Part shown: positions 16,984-24,584 of the stretch, in pieces
Layout: each line of letters begins with the position of its first letter
Numbering within the stretch: position 1 is the first letter of the stretch
Assembly (NCBI RefSeq): GCF_042214795.1
Contig: NZ_CP090177.1
Coordinates: 1,488,001-1,552,000 of the forward strand
Source: Arcobacter iocasae
Lineage (GTDB): Bacteria; Campylobacterota; Campylobacteria; Campylobacterales; Arcobacteraceae
Direction of reading: 5' to 3'
Length of the DNA: 64,000 bases
Program-made: the position numbers and the translations under genes
The notes under the pieces: generated by a model
Database searches by the model: none
What the model saw: the letters and a program-made list of their open reading frames with translations, nothing else
Told to the model about the DNA's origin: nothing

Positions 16984-18519
16984 CTAGTTTTTTTCTACTT
17001 TTATAACATCATAAATATCTGTTCTTCTATCTTTTAGATTATTTACACTTCCTACACTATGAAGTTCTGTTAAAAGCTCTAAATCCACATCAGCTATAAG
17101 TATCATCTCAGTATTTGGTGTTGATTCAGCTTTTACACCATTTGCAGGAAATGCAAAATCACAAGGAGTAAATACTGCTGATTGGGCATATTGAATATCC
17201 ATGTTCTCAACTTTTGGTAAGTTTCCTACACAACCTGCAATTGCTACATAACACTCATTTTCTATAGCTCTTGCTTGAGCACAAATTTTAACTCTTGAGT
17301 AACCATTTTGAGTATCCGTTAAAAATGGTACAAATAGTATATCCATCCCTTCTTTTGCAAGAAGTCTACTTAGTTCTGGAAACTCACTATCATAACAAAT
17401 TAGTACTCCAATTTTTCCACAATCTGTATCAAAGGCTTTGATTTTATCAGAGCCTTTTAGTCCCCAAACTTTTTGTTCATCTGGAGTTACATGTATTTTG
17501 GCATATTTTTCTATCTCACCATCTCTTTTACACACAAAACCTACATTGTTTAGTGTTCCATCAACAAGTTCTGGCATACTTCCCGTGATAATATTTATGT
17601 TATAAGCAATGGCAAGTCTTGAAAAGTCTTCTTTAAATCTTTCTGTATATTTTGCAAGTTCTCGTATAGCATCTGCTTCACTTAAGTGATTAAACTCTGC
17701 CATTAAAGGAGCATTGAAAAACTCTGGGAAAAGTGCAAAATCACTTCTATATCCAGATACTGCATCAATAAAGTATTCAGCTTGTTCGATTACTTCTTCA
17801 TAGTTTTTATAAAGTCTCATTTGCCATTGAATAAGTCCTAATCTTATGACTTTTTTTTGTGCCATTGGTTTTATGGTTGGTTTTGCATAATATATGTTGT
17901 TCCACGCTAGTAAACAAGCATACTCTTTACTATCAATATCACCTTCCAGATAATTTTTTATTACTCTTTTTACAAAAAAGTCATTTGATAGTTGAAAATT
18001 AAGTACGGGATCATAAATCTCTCGCTCTTTTACTTTTTGTATATACTCTTTTGGTGTGATTTTGTCTGCATATTTAGAGTAATTTGGGATTCTTCCTCCA
18101 AAAATTATTCCTTTTAGATTAAGCTCTTCACAAAGCTCTTTTCTAAAGTCATATAATCTTCGACCAAGTCTTAGTCCTCTGAAATTTTTATTAATAAAAA
18201 CATCTACACCATAAAGCATATTCCCATTATCATTATGTGTGTCAAAGGTATAGTTACCAGTAATATCTTTATAACTGTGAGTATCATCAAATTTTGTATA
18301 ATCAACTATAATACTAAGTGCAAAACCTGCAAACTCACCATCAATTTTTATTGCAACTTGTCCATTTGGAAATTTTTCAATTAAAGCCTCAAATTCCTCT
18401 TTACTCCAAGATGATTCATCAAGATGACGATATTCATCTTCCATCAAAGAGCAGATAGAGTTGTGGTCTTCTTTTTTTAAATATACTAATTCAATTTTAT
18501 CTATATGTTTTGGATCCAT
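16984..18519 (-). CDS. Fused GNAT acetyltransferase and carbon-nitrogen hydrolase
   Basis: A 511-residue two-domain enzyme. Residues about 8-200 form a GNAT N-acetyltransferase (VFINKNFRGLRLGRRLYDFRKELC is the acetyl-CoA pyrophosphate loop, RxxGxG/A-like). Residues about 225-505 form a nitrilase-superfamily amidohydrolase with the catalytic triad visible: Glu in FPEFFNAPL, Lys in YAKIHVTPDE and Cys in GVLICYDSEFPE. The fusion is a recurrent architecture in bacteria, but its substrate is unknown to me; an acetylated amine or amide intermediate passed between domains is a reasonable inference. Divergent from mqnP, with only about 115 bp between. Confidence 0.9.
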   Translation of the reverse strand: MDPKHIDKIELVYLKKEDHNSICSLMEDEYRHLDESSWSKEEFEALIEKFPNGQVAIKIDGEFAGFALSIIVDYTKFDDTHSYKDITGNYTFDTHNDNGNMLYGVDVFINKNFRGLRLGRRLYDFRKELCEELNLKGIIFGGRIPNYSKYADKITPKEYIQKVKEREIYDPVLNFQLSNDFFVKRVIKNYLEGDIDSKEYACLLAWNNIYYAKPTIKPMAQKKVIRLGLIQWQMRLYKNYEEVIEQAEYFIDAVSGYRSDFALFPEFFNAPLMAEFNHLSEADAIRELAKYTERFKEDFSRLAIAYNINIITGSMPELVDGTLNNVGFVCKRDGEIEKYAKIHVTPDEQKVWGLKGSDKIKAFDTDCGKIGVLICYDSEFPELSRLLAKEGMDILFVPFLTDTQNGYSRVKICAQARAIENECYVAIAGCVGNLPKVENMDIQYAQSAVFTPCDFAFPANGVKAESTPNTEMILIADVDLELLTELHSVGSVNNLKDRRTDIYDVIKVEKN

Positions 18520-18633
18520 TATTATTTCCGTCCTTTTATTATGAAAAGATTATATTATAATAATTGATTGTTACTCATAAAACAATTAAATACAAAATAT
18601 CTTTCAAATAATTTATTTGATAAAATACACCAC

Positions 18634-19494
18634 ATGAATAATATAATGAAAAAACTTAATGATTTTAGTGAACTGGTTATGTTCAAACACTCGATTTTCT
18701 CACTACCTTTTATATTTATAGCGATGGTTGTAGCAGCAAATGGTTGGTTTGGCTGGAGGTTGTTTTTTTTAGGAATTTTAGCCGCAGTTACAGCTAGAAA
18801 CTTTGCAATGGCATTTAATAGATACCTAGATAGAGATATTGACTCCCTAAATCCAAGAACAGAAAATAGACCAAATGTTGATGGAAGATTATCTGCTAAG
18901 TCAATTTTGACTTTTACTATTTTAAATGCACTTGGATTTATAATAGTTGCAGCTTTTGTAAATAAACTTGCCCTAATATTAGCTATTCCTATTTTATTAG
19001 TGATTGGTTCATACTCATATTTTAAAAGATTCTCTTACCTTGCCCACCTTATTTTAGGAGTTTCATTAGGTCTTGCTCCCATAGCTGGAGTTGTAGCCGT
19101 TAGTGAAACTATTACTTTATGGTCGATTTTTTTAAGTATAGGGGTGATGTTTTGGGTTGCTGGTTTTGATTTACTTTACTCACTTCAAGATATAGATGTG
19201 GATAAAAAATTAGGACTTCATTCTGTTCCAAGTGTTTTTGGTGCAAAAAATACAATGCTATTTTCAAAAATAGCACATAGTTTTACAGTTTTATTTTGGC
19301 TTTTATTTGTAATAAACTCTAATAGTGGGGCTTTTGCATACTTAGCAGTAATAGTTAGTGCAGTGATGTTAAGTTATGAACACTACTTAGTAAATAAAGA
19401 TTTTAGAAAAATAGATAAGGCATTTTTTACTGTAAATGGTTATTTAGGTATAATATTCTTTATATTAATAATAATCGATACTATCACAAAATAG
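18634..19494 (+). CDS. mqnP: Menaquinone-pathway prenyltransferase (UbiA family)
   Basis: An integral membrane prenyltransferase of the futalosine menaquinone route, normal in Campylobacterota. It has about eight membrane segments and both Asp-rich motifs of the UbiA family: NRYLDRDIDSLNPRT and DLLYSLQDIDVDKKLG. I chose ATG 18634 (or 18646, MKKLNDFSELVMFKHSIFS) over the longer open frame from 18568, because family members start with KLNDFSELVMFKHS and the extra N-terminal residues look non-coding. Downstream lies tRNA-Arg. Confidence 0.93.
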   Translation: MNNIMKKLNDFSELVMFKHSIFSLPFIFIAMVVAANGWFGWRLFFLGILAAVTARNFAMAFNRYLDRDIDSLNPRTENRPNVDGRLSAKSILTFTILNALGFIIVAAFVNKLALILAIPILLVIGSYSYFKRFSYLAHLILGVSLGLAPIAGVVAVSETITLWSIFLSIGVMFWVAGFDLLYSLQDIDVDKKLGLHSVPSVFGAKNTMLFSKIAHSFTVLFWLLFVINSNSGAFAYLAVIVSAVMLSYEHYLVNKDFRKIDKAFFTVNGYLGIIFFILIIIDTITK

Positions 19495-19560
19495 GCATAT
19501 AATTATTTTATAAAACAATTATAAGCTAAGCTGTGATACTATTCCAATCCATTTTTAAAT

Positions 19561-19637
19561 GCGTCTGTGGCTCAACTGGATAGAGCTCCCGGTTTCGGCC
19601 CGGGTGGTTGGGGGTTCGACTCCCTCCAGGCGTACCA
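19561..19637 (+). tRNA. tRNA-Arg (anticodon UCG)
   Basis: A 77-nt gene with encoded CCA. Acceptor stem GCGTCTG/CAGGCGT (two wobble pairs), D arm GCTC/GAGC, anticodon stem CCCGG/CCGGG with loop TTTCGGC giving anticodon TCG, five-base variable loop, and T arm GGGGG/CCCTC with loop TTCGACT. It is the integration site of the element that follows: its 3' part from 19592 is the copy brought by the element and restores a functional tRNA. Confidence 0.96.
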
Positions 19638-19658
19638 TAAAGAAGCCCGATATAATCA
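19592..19658 (+). repeat. attL core (67-bp direct repeat, left copy)
   Basis: Identical to 32899-32965. Identity starts at GTTTCGGCC in the anticodon arm and continues past the CCA into the terminator. The following 63 bp (19659-19721) still match 32966-33028 at 56 of 63 positions, so the homologous flank is about 130 bp; the mismatches show that the element brought a slightly different version of this region. Confidence 0.93.
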
Positions 19659-19688
19659 TTCATTTGAGTGTTTATGTCGGGCTTTTTT
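19643..19688 (+). terminator. Rho-independent terminator of tRNA-Arg
   Basis: A 13-bp stem (19643-19655 with 19672-19684, one G-T pair) followed by a run of seven T. It is repeated after the right att site (32950-32997), where an A in place of G makes the stem perfect. Confidence 0.9.
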
Positions 19689-19708
19689 TATTTCTCTAAA
19701 AATTAACT

Positions 19709-19726
19709 TCACACCTATTTCACACT
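19709..19726 (+). repeat. Candidate integrase arm-type site, left
   Basis: TCACACCTATTTCACACT occurs here, about 50 bp inside attL, and again without mismatch at 32755-32772 beside the integrase start; a partial copy (12 of 13) is at 33016-33028. Repeats placed inside both ends of an integrated element fit arm-type binding sites for the integrase or its directionality factor. Inference. Confidence 0.5.
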
Positions 19727-19960
19727 AAATATTATTCAAATAATTATTATGAGTATTATAAATATTGTTTAATATTTTTAGCGTTCAATTTGAATCTTTT
19801 ATTAAAAAAAATTATATAAATTAATTAATATAGTAAAAAATGATAAAAAATACATAATATTAGTGAAAAAAATAAGTAAAAAATCGTACCAAAAATACAA
19901 ATTTCGAAATTTAATTTTTTTGTATACCTCTACATTCCATAAAATAGAACATTCTTTCCA

Positions 19961-19976
19961 AATAGTATATACTATT
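19961..19976. promoter_or_regulatory. 16-bp perfect palindrome upstream of the HTH gene
   Basis: AATAGTATATACTATT is a perfect palindrome about 45 bp before the -35 box of the promoter at 20022. It lies in the otherwise gene-free stretch 19689-20084, which shows only this palindrome, the arm-type repeat and the promoter. A regulator binding site is likely; which protein binds is unknown. Confidence 0.45.
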
Positions 19977-20013
19977 CCCGTATAAGGCCGATAAATTGGA
20001 ACAAAAATCAAGT

Positions 20014-20051
20014 AAGTTAACTTGACAATCTGTGTCTTTTCCATTTATAAT
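20014..20051 (+). promoter_or_regulatory. Consensus promoter of the HTH gene with overlapping palindrome
   Basis: TTGACA (20022-20027), an 18-bp spacer and TATAAT (20046-20051): both hexamers match the sigma-70 consensus perfectly. A 10-bp palindrome AAGTTAACTT (20014-20023) overlaps the -35 box and could be an operator for repression. Transcription would start near 20058, leaving a leader of about 27 nt with a good RBS AAAGGAGAT. Confidence 0.75.
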
Positions 20052-20084
20052 TTCACTGTTATAAAAAATAAAGGAGATAAAAAT

Positions 20085-20321
20085 ATGACATTGGAAGAAT
20101 TAAATTTCTTAGTTCCTATTGAACAACGCTCATGCATATGTCTTAACCAAAGTCAAACTGCACATATTTTAGGTGTTTCATCATCAACATTATCAAATTG
20201 GCGATTAGAAGATGGAATTGGGCCTGAATACAAAAAAGTTGGCAATGGAACGAGGTCTAGAGTACTTTACCCTAAAACAGCAATTATTGATTGGATTTCT
20301 AAAACAATTAAAACAGCATAA
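20085..20321 (+). CDS. AlpA/MerR-type helix-turn-helix regulator or excisionase
   Basis: A 78-residue protein with a DNA-binding helix-turn-helix near the middle (LNQSQTAHILGVSSSTLSNWRLED), followed by a wing-like GPEYKKVGNGTRSRVLYPKTAIIDWI; the pattern of reading a Y-KVG--VRY wing is that of the HTH_17/AlpA family. Such proteins act as excisionases or activators of integrase in tRNA-borne islands. The start at ATG 20085 follows AAAGGAGATAAAAAT and a perfect promoter, and is preferred over an upstream in-frame TTG at 20022 that lies in the -35 box. First gene of the element. Confidence 0.82.
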   Translation: MTLEELNFLVPIEQRSCICLNQSQTAHILGVSSSTLSNWRLEDGIGPEYKKVGNGTRSRVLYPKTAIIDWISKTIKTA

Positions 20322-20323
20322 GT

Positions 20324-20404
20324 GTTCACTTTTAAGATTTTTGGCGAAAGTTAAAAGTGAACTTGTCCATGGTTAGGACTATTGAATTATAATCAGTAAG
20401 TCCT
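20324..20404. repeat. Two inverted repeats before the replication gene
   Basis: GTTCACTTTTAA (20324-20335) is perfectly repeated in inverted form at 20351-20362 (15-nt loop), and AGGACT (20375-20380) in inverted form at 20399-20404. No T-run follows the first, so it is not a clear terminator. Their position between the HTH gene and the replisome-organizer gene suggests operators or part of a replication origin. Confidence 0.5.
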
Positions 20405-20435
20405 TATAAAATTATGAATAAATATAAGGATAATT

Positions 20436-20963
20436 ATGTCCAAAAAATATTATTGGATAAAACTAAAAGAGAGCTTTTTCTCTGATTTAAGAATAAAAAA
20501 ACTTCGTAAACTTGCAGGTGGAGATACCTTTACTATCATATTCCAAAAGATAATGCTTTTATCATTAAGTACAAATGGTGTGATAGTTTATCAAGGTATT
20601 GAATCTAACTTATCAAAAGAACTTGCTCTTATCATGGATGAAGATGAAGACAATGTTCAACTTACATTATCATACTTAAAACAAACAAATATTTTGATTG
20701 AAGAAGATGAAAATAATTACAATATACCCCTTATATCAGAGCTTACAGGTACAGAAACGGATTGGGCTAAAAAGAAAAGAGAATATAGAAAAAGACAAAA
20801 TGAGGACAATGTCCTTACCATGTCCGACAAGAGAAGAGAAGAGATAGAGTTAGAGAGAGAAAAATATGCGAAACTCAATCAGATTCTTCTTGATAAACAA
20901 ATTACAAAGGATAAAAAAAGGGAAAAAGTCTTGAACCAATATATAGGAGAATCAACATGTTAG
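20436..20963 (+). CDS. Phage-type replisome organizer protein
   Basis: A 175-residue protein. Its N-terminal 115 residues (KKYYWIKLKESFFSDLRIKKLRKLAGGDTFTIIFQKIML ... LTLSYLKQTNILIE) match the N-terminal region of phage replisome organizers, a winged-helix domain that binds the origin and recruits the host helicase. The C-terminal part is highly charged (KKKREYRKRQ, ELEREK) and shorter than in phages. This implies that the element can replicate after excision. The gene overlaps the next by 7 bases. Confidence is limited because recognition is from pattern only. Confidence 0.72.
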   Translation: MSKKYYWIKLKESFFSDLRIKKLRKLAGGDTFTIIFQKIMLLSLSTNGVIVYQGIESNLSKELALIMDEDEDNVQLTLSYLKQTNILIEEDENNYNIPLISELTGTETDWAKKKREYRKRQNEDNVLTMSDKRREEIELEREKYAKLNQILLDKQITKDKKREKVLNQYIGESTC

Positions 20964-21256
20964 TTATAAAAAAACTTGATAAAAAGAAATTAGATAAATT
21001 ATTCTTAGAGCATTATAATGACGAATTTAGAGAATATGAAATATATCAAGAAATGAAAGAAATTCTTTCTAAGTTAAATAAAAAAGAATTGATTGAATAC
21101 ATTCTCGCTGAACGAACTAATAGCACATATTACATTGAAAGATTTAAGTATATAGAAAAGGTTCTATTTGATATGGCTAGTTATGTATTTGAAGATGAAA
21201 TTGATTTTGCAAGAAATGAAATGATGAAGTACATAGGGGATAAATATGGAGAATAA
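20957..21256 (+). CDS. Small helical protein of unknown function
   Basis: A 99-residue, Lys/Glu-rich, mostly helical acidic-basic protein without Cys, signal peptide or membrane segment. It overlaps the replication gene by 7 bases and the VirB6-like gene by 11 bases, so it is translated within the same operon. No family recognised. A role in replication or mobilization is suggested only by position. Confidence 0.65.
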   Translation: MLVIKKLDKKKLDKLFLEHYNDEFREYEIYQEMKEILSKLNKKELIEYILAERTNSTYYIERFKYIEKVLFDMASYVFEDEIDFARNEMMKYIGDKYGE

Positions 21257-22289
21257 TGTAATAACCGACATATATAATTTAGTAAATGGAATTTTGTTTC
21301 AATCAACAAATGAAATTACAAGTGGCTTATATAACGGTGCAAGAATTGTTTTTGATAAAGGTTTTTTTATTTCAGCAATGGCAATAGCAATAGCTTATAT
21401 TGGTTGGAAAATTGCGTGGAGTAAAACTAAAAATGATGAAGCACTTTATAGTGCAATTTGGATGTTGATAATGTTTGCAATAGTTCAACTAATGATAAAA
21501 CAAGGTAATTATTATCAATGGTTTATTGATGGAGTAAATATACCAAGAGATACTTTTGTTGAAATGATTAATACAATAGTTACAAATGTAAATCCCCATG
21601 CAGGACTAGAGAATATATTAAATACTTTAATGACAACAACTAACTCAATTGCATCGGCAAGTTTTGCAAATGGAAGTTTGACCAATTGGTTACCTTTTGC
21701 TTACGGAATAATAGCTTATTTAACAGGAACTTTTTTAATAATTATAATTGTTGTAATGACCTTGTTTAGTAAGTTCTTAAGTAATATTACAATGGCTTTA
21801 TTGCCTTTTGTAGTAGTAACCTTATTATGGAAAAAAACAGAGTATGTATTTTTTGCATGGGTTAAACTTTATATCTCACTTTCTTTATATGCTCCCTTTA
21901 CCATGATTTTTGGATTAGTAAGTATTCATGTTGTAAATTTAAGTATGAGCATATCTCAAAACTTAGCGGATGATTATATGAATAGTGCAGAAATGATTTT
22001 AATACTTGTAATTGTACAGGGAATAATCATAATTGGAATATTTAAAATTCCAAATATTATTAATCAACTAATAGGAAGTGCAAACGAGGGAAGTTCAATG
22101 ACAAGTGGAGTAGGAACATTAAGCACAGGTGCAACTTTAATAATGGGAGCTTCAAAATATTCCGGACTATCAGCAGGAGTAGGAGCAGGCAAAGCAGGAG
22201 GGAGTTATATGGCAAAAGAATCATTAATTAATAAAGGGGAAATAAGCCAAGCAATGGATTATGTAGCGAGTAAAGTTAAACCGAGATAG
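21246..22289 (+). CDS. VirB6/TrbL-like type IV secretion inner-membrane protein
   Basis: A 347-residue polytopic membrane protein. After a short N-terminal amphipathic part it has about six to seven hydrophobic segments (38-56, 68-82, 146-190 as two, 195-225, 245-270). The central LLPFVVVTLLWKKTEYVFFAWVKLYISLSLYAPF resembles the conserved core of VirB6/TrbL channel subunits, which begin similarly with residues before the first helix facing the periplasm. The C-terminal 75 residues are Gly/Ser/Ala-rich (GAGKAGGSYMAKE), as in TrbL. It is the only mating-channel component in the element, so it must either act with a helper conjugation system or have another role. Confidence 0.75.
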   Translation: MENNVITDIYNLVNGILFQSTNEITSGLYNGARIVFDKGFFISAMAIAIAYIGWKIAWSKTKNDEALYSAIWMLIMFAIVQLMIKQGNYYQWFIDGVNIPRDTFVEMINTIVTNVNPHAGLENILNTLMTTTNSIASASFANGSLTNWLPFAYGIIAYLTGTFLIIIIVVMTLFSKFLSNITMALLPFVVVTLLWKKTEYVFFAWVKLYISLSLYAPFTMIFGLVSIHVVNLSMSISQNLADDYMNSAEMILILVIVQGIIIIGIFKIPNIINQLIGSANEGSSMTSGVGTLSTGATLIMGASKYSGLSAGVGAGKAGGSYMAKESLINKGEISQAMDYVASKVKPR

Positions 22290-22386
22290 GATATTTAACT
22301 TAAATGTTAAAGAACAAAAGAAAAAGGAAAAAATAAAGATTATGCCTTTTTCAATTGCCCAATAAAGTATAAAAAATAGAAGAATT

Positions 22387-22412
22387 AAAGGGAATAAAAC
22401 TTCCCCTTTTTT
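22387..22412 (+). terminator. Probable Rho-independent terminator after the virB6-like gene
   Basis: AAAGGGAA (22387-22394) pairs with TTCCCCTTT (from 22401) with one bulged C, followed by a T-run (22407-22412). It closes the operon 20085-22289 and precedes the candidate oriT. Confidence 0.6.
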
Positions 22413-22462
22413 CATAAGTAAAAATCAAATCAAAACCTTTATGGTCTGATTTCAAAATGAAA

Positions 22463-22505
22463 TACCTTTTAAGGTAGTAGTTTGCATACTAGTACCTTAT
22501 AGGTA
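22463..22505. other. Candidate origin of transfer (oriT)
   Basis: Two near-palindromes, TACCTTTTAAGGTA (22463-22476) and TACCTTATAGGTA (22493-22505), flank a short AGTA/TACT inverted repeat. They lie in the 270-bp gene-free gap just upstream of the relaxase gene, where MobV-type oriTs normally sit. No nick-site consensus was verified; the assignment is positional and structural. Confidence 0.4.
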
Positions 22506-22562
22506 AATAAAGAATAAATTTGCCCCAAGGGCTTCATTTAAATTAAAAAAGGGGAGGAATAA

Positions 22563-24092
22563 ATGAATGACTTAGAAGAAGAATATAAAAAGAATAGAGG
22601 TACACCTAAGCCTAATGAGCAGAGCATGAGTTTTTATAATAATCGGCAGTTCGCCGAAAAAAGTAGTGGAACAAAAAAGGGGACTTTTTATAAGTCCTCT
22701 TTTCATTCTCAAACATCAACAAAACATTCTTTAGAACACATGGAAAGAAAATCTAAAGTGACATATTTATTAATACAAGATTCAAGTGTTAATGATAATA
22801 AACAATATGAAGATGTAAAGAAATTTAAAGAGCAAGCAGAAAAGATTTATAAAGAAAAAATTGGTCAAAAGATGCAGCCAAAAGCTAAAGAGAATTTAGT
22901 AAAAGAAGCAGTATTAAATACAAAACCCAATACAAGTATTGAAGATATGGAAAAGACATTTAAAAATTTAAATAAGAGATTTACAGGACATCATATTATT
23001 GCTACAAGTATTCACCGTGATGAAGGTGTATTTATAGATACAAAGTATGATTTAGAAGATTTAGAATATACATCTAGTACTTTGTCATGGAAACATATTA
23101 AGTTAAACAAAGATGTAACAAATGAAGTAATTGATTATGCACCTAATAGAAATATTTTTTATAATCAAGAAAATAGATCCTGGTACTTTGATAAAAATTT
23201 CGCCGGCGAAAATAAAGCGGATGTTTCTAAGTATCAAAAAAAGATAAATTATCATGCTCATGTTTTATATAGTAACTTCAATAAAGATACAGGTAAAACT
23301 GCTCGAATGGATAGAACTAACATGAGAGAGCTTCAAACAATAGTTGCTGATAGCTTAGGAATGCAAAGAGGTCAAGAGTTTAGTAAGAATAAAAGAATGA
23401 ATCATTGGCAACTAAAAAGAGCAATAGATGCTAAAAGAGAATTAAAGCTATCTACTCAAGGTGAATTAGCAAAACAAAAAGATTTACAAAATGAAATGAG
23501 AGTTTTAAGAGAAGAACTTAAAAAACAAGGAACAGCAAAAAGAGAAGATTATGCAAAATTAGAACAATTGAATAAAGTTTTAAAAGAGCAAATAACAAAT
23601 AAAGAACTTAGTTTTAATGATATGAAAAAGATTTTTGATGAAAAAATGAAAACTATTGATTATCAAAATAGCTTATTAGATAAACAAGATGAACGAATTA
23701 AAAATCAAAAATCAAATATAGAATCATTAGAATCAAAAGTACAAAAAAGAGAATTATATATTGATGGTAGTATTCCTCAAAAAAGAGTAAAAATAAAAAA
23801 TGGTTTATTATCTTCAAAAGAAGTATATATCTACGATACAGAAGGAGTAAAAACTTATGTAGAGAAAACAAAAGATACAGAGAAAAGTTTAAAGACAGAA
23901 GTAAAGAACTTAAAAAAAGAGAATTCAATTTTAAAAGATGAAAATCTAGAGTTGGATATGTTTAAAGTATTTGTGAAAAAGCATTTTAAGAGTACAGATT
24001 TAGAAAAAGTAAAAGAAATAATCAAAATTGTGATGCCAAAGATAGATAATTCAAATAAAATAAATGCAAAAAATAATAATATAGAAAGATAA
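22563..24092 (+). CDS. MobV/Pre-like relaxase with long coiled-coil tail
   Basis: A 509-residue mobilization protein. Key residues of the Mob/Pre family are visible: HRDEG at 151-155 (equivalent to HxDE) and a metal-binding HAH at 231-233, followed by TGKTARMDRTNMRELQT and VADSLGMQRG, which match the end of the Pre domain. The stretch of about 75 residues between the HxDE-like and HxH motifs is longer than usual, and there is a Ser/Thr/Lys-rich N-terminal extension. Residues about 290-500 are coiled coil. It would nick at oriT and pilot the DNA strand. RBS GGGGAGGAATAA is strong. Overall the protein is divergent, so no subtype is claimed. Confidence 0.8.
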   Translation: MNDLEEEYKKNRGTPKPNEQSMSFYNNRQFAEKSSGTKKGTFYKSSFHSQTSTKHSLEHMERKSKVTYLLIQDSSVNDNKQYEDVKKFKEQAEKIYKEKIGQKMQPKAKENLVKEAVLNTKPNTSIEDMEKTFKNLNKRFTGHHIIATSIHRDEGVFIDTKYDLEDLEYTSSTLSWKHIKLNKDVTNEVIDYAPNRNIFYNQENRSWYFDKNFAGENKADVSKYQKKINYHAHVLYSNFNKDTGKTARMDRTNMRELQTIVADSLGMQRGQEFSKNKRMNHWQLKRAIDAKRELKLSTQGELAKQKDLQNEMRVLREELKKQGTAKREDYAKLEQLNKVLKEQITNKELSFNDMKKIFDEKMKTIDYQNSLLDKQDERIKNQKSNIESLESKVQKRELYIDGSIPQKRVKIKNGLLSSKEVYIYDTEGVKTYVEKTKDTEKSLKTEVKNLKKENSILKDENLELDMFKVFVKKHFKSTDLEKVKEIIKIVMPKIDNSNKINAKNNNIER

Positions 24093-24111
24093 AAAAAGGG
24101 AGATATAGAAA

Positions 24112-24366
24112 ATGAAAAAATTAGTTTTAGGAATAGTAGTAGTGTTTGTGTTAATTGGTTGTGGGTCAGATAATGAGAAAAGTCCATCAAAAGAAAATAC
24201 AAAAGATTATATTAATAAAGTGATAGAACAAGAGCAAAAAGCAAAAGAAAAAGTTTTAACTCCAAAAGAAAAAGAAGAAGCTGCTAAAGCTAAACAAAAA
24301 ACATTAAACTTAATGAATGATTTAATTGAAAAGGGTAAAAAAATAAAATTGCCTTCTGAAAGGTAA
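24112..24366 (+). CDS. Small lipoprotein following the relaxase
   Basis: An 84-residue protein with a lipoprotein signal (MKKLVLGIVVVFVLIGCGSD; lipobox LIGC, Cys at 17) and a short charged helical mature part rich in Lys and Glu. RBS AAAAAAGGGAGATATAG. It starts 19 bases after the relaxase stop. Small lipoproteins beside mobilization genes often act in entry exclusion (TrbK-like), but that is only an analogy here. Confidence 0.75.
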   Translation: MKKLVLGIVVVFVLIGCGSDNEKSPSKENTKDYINKVIEQEQKAKEKVLTPKEKEEAAKAKQKTLNLMNDLIEKGKKIKLPSER

Positions 24367-24584
24367 TCATACAGTTGCAAGAATTGATTATTTGTTTTGG
24401 AGTAAGAGCTGTAATTTAATATTATGTTTCACAAATGATAATATATGATTTCAGCTTGAATTTGATATACTGATTTAATCAATTTAAGGCAAGGGAATAG
24501 CCTAAAGACTCTTTGAAAATATTTCTATAATCAATTTAATTACAACTCATTGTTAACAAAAGAATCAATTATAAGGGAAATACT

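Noticed and set aside
18568..18633. N-terminal extension of mqnP
   Set aside because: Family members start at MKKLNDFSE or close to it; the extra codons are not conserved-looking.
19802..20044. 80-codon minus-strand frame in the element's left gap
   Set aside because: It covers the palindrome and the perfect promoter of the HTH gene, has no Shine-Dalgarno and reads as low-complexity F/Y/I/L typical of AT-rich non-coding DNA.
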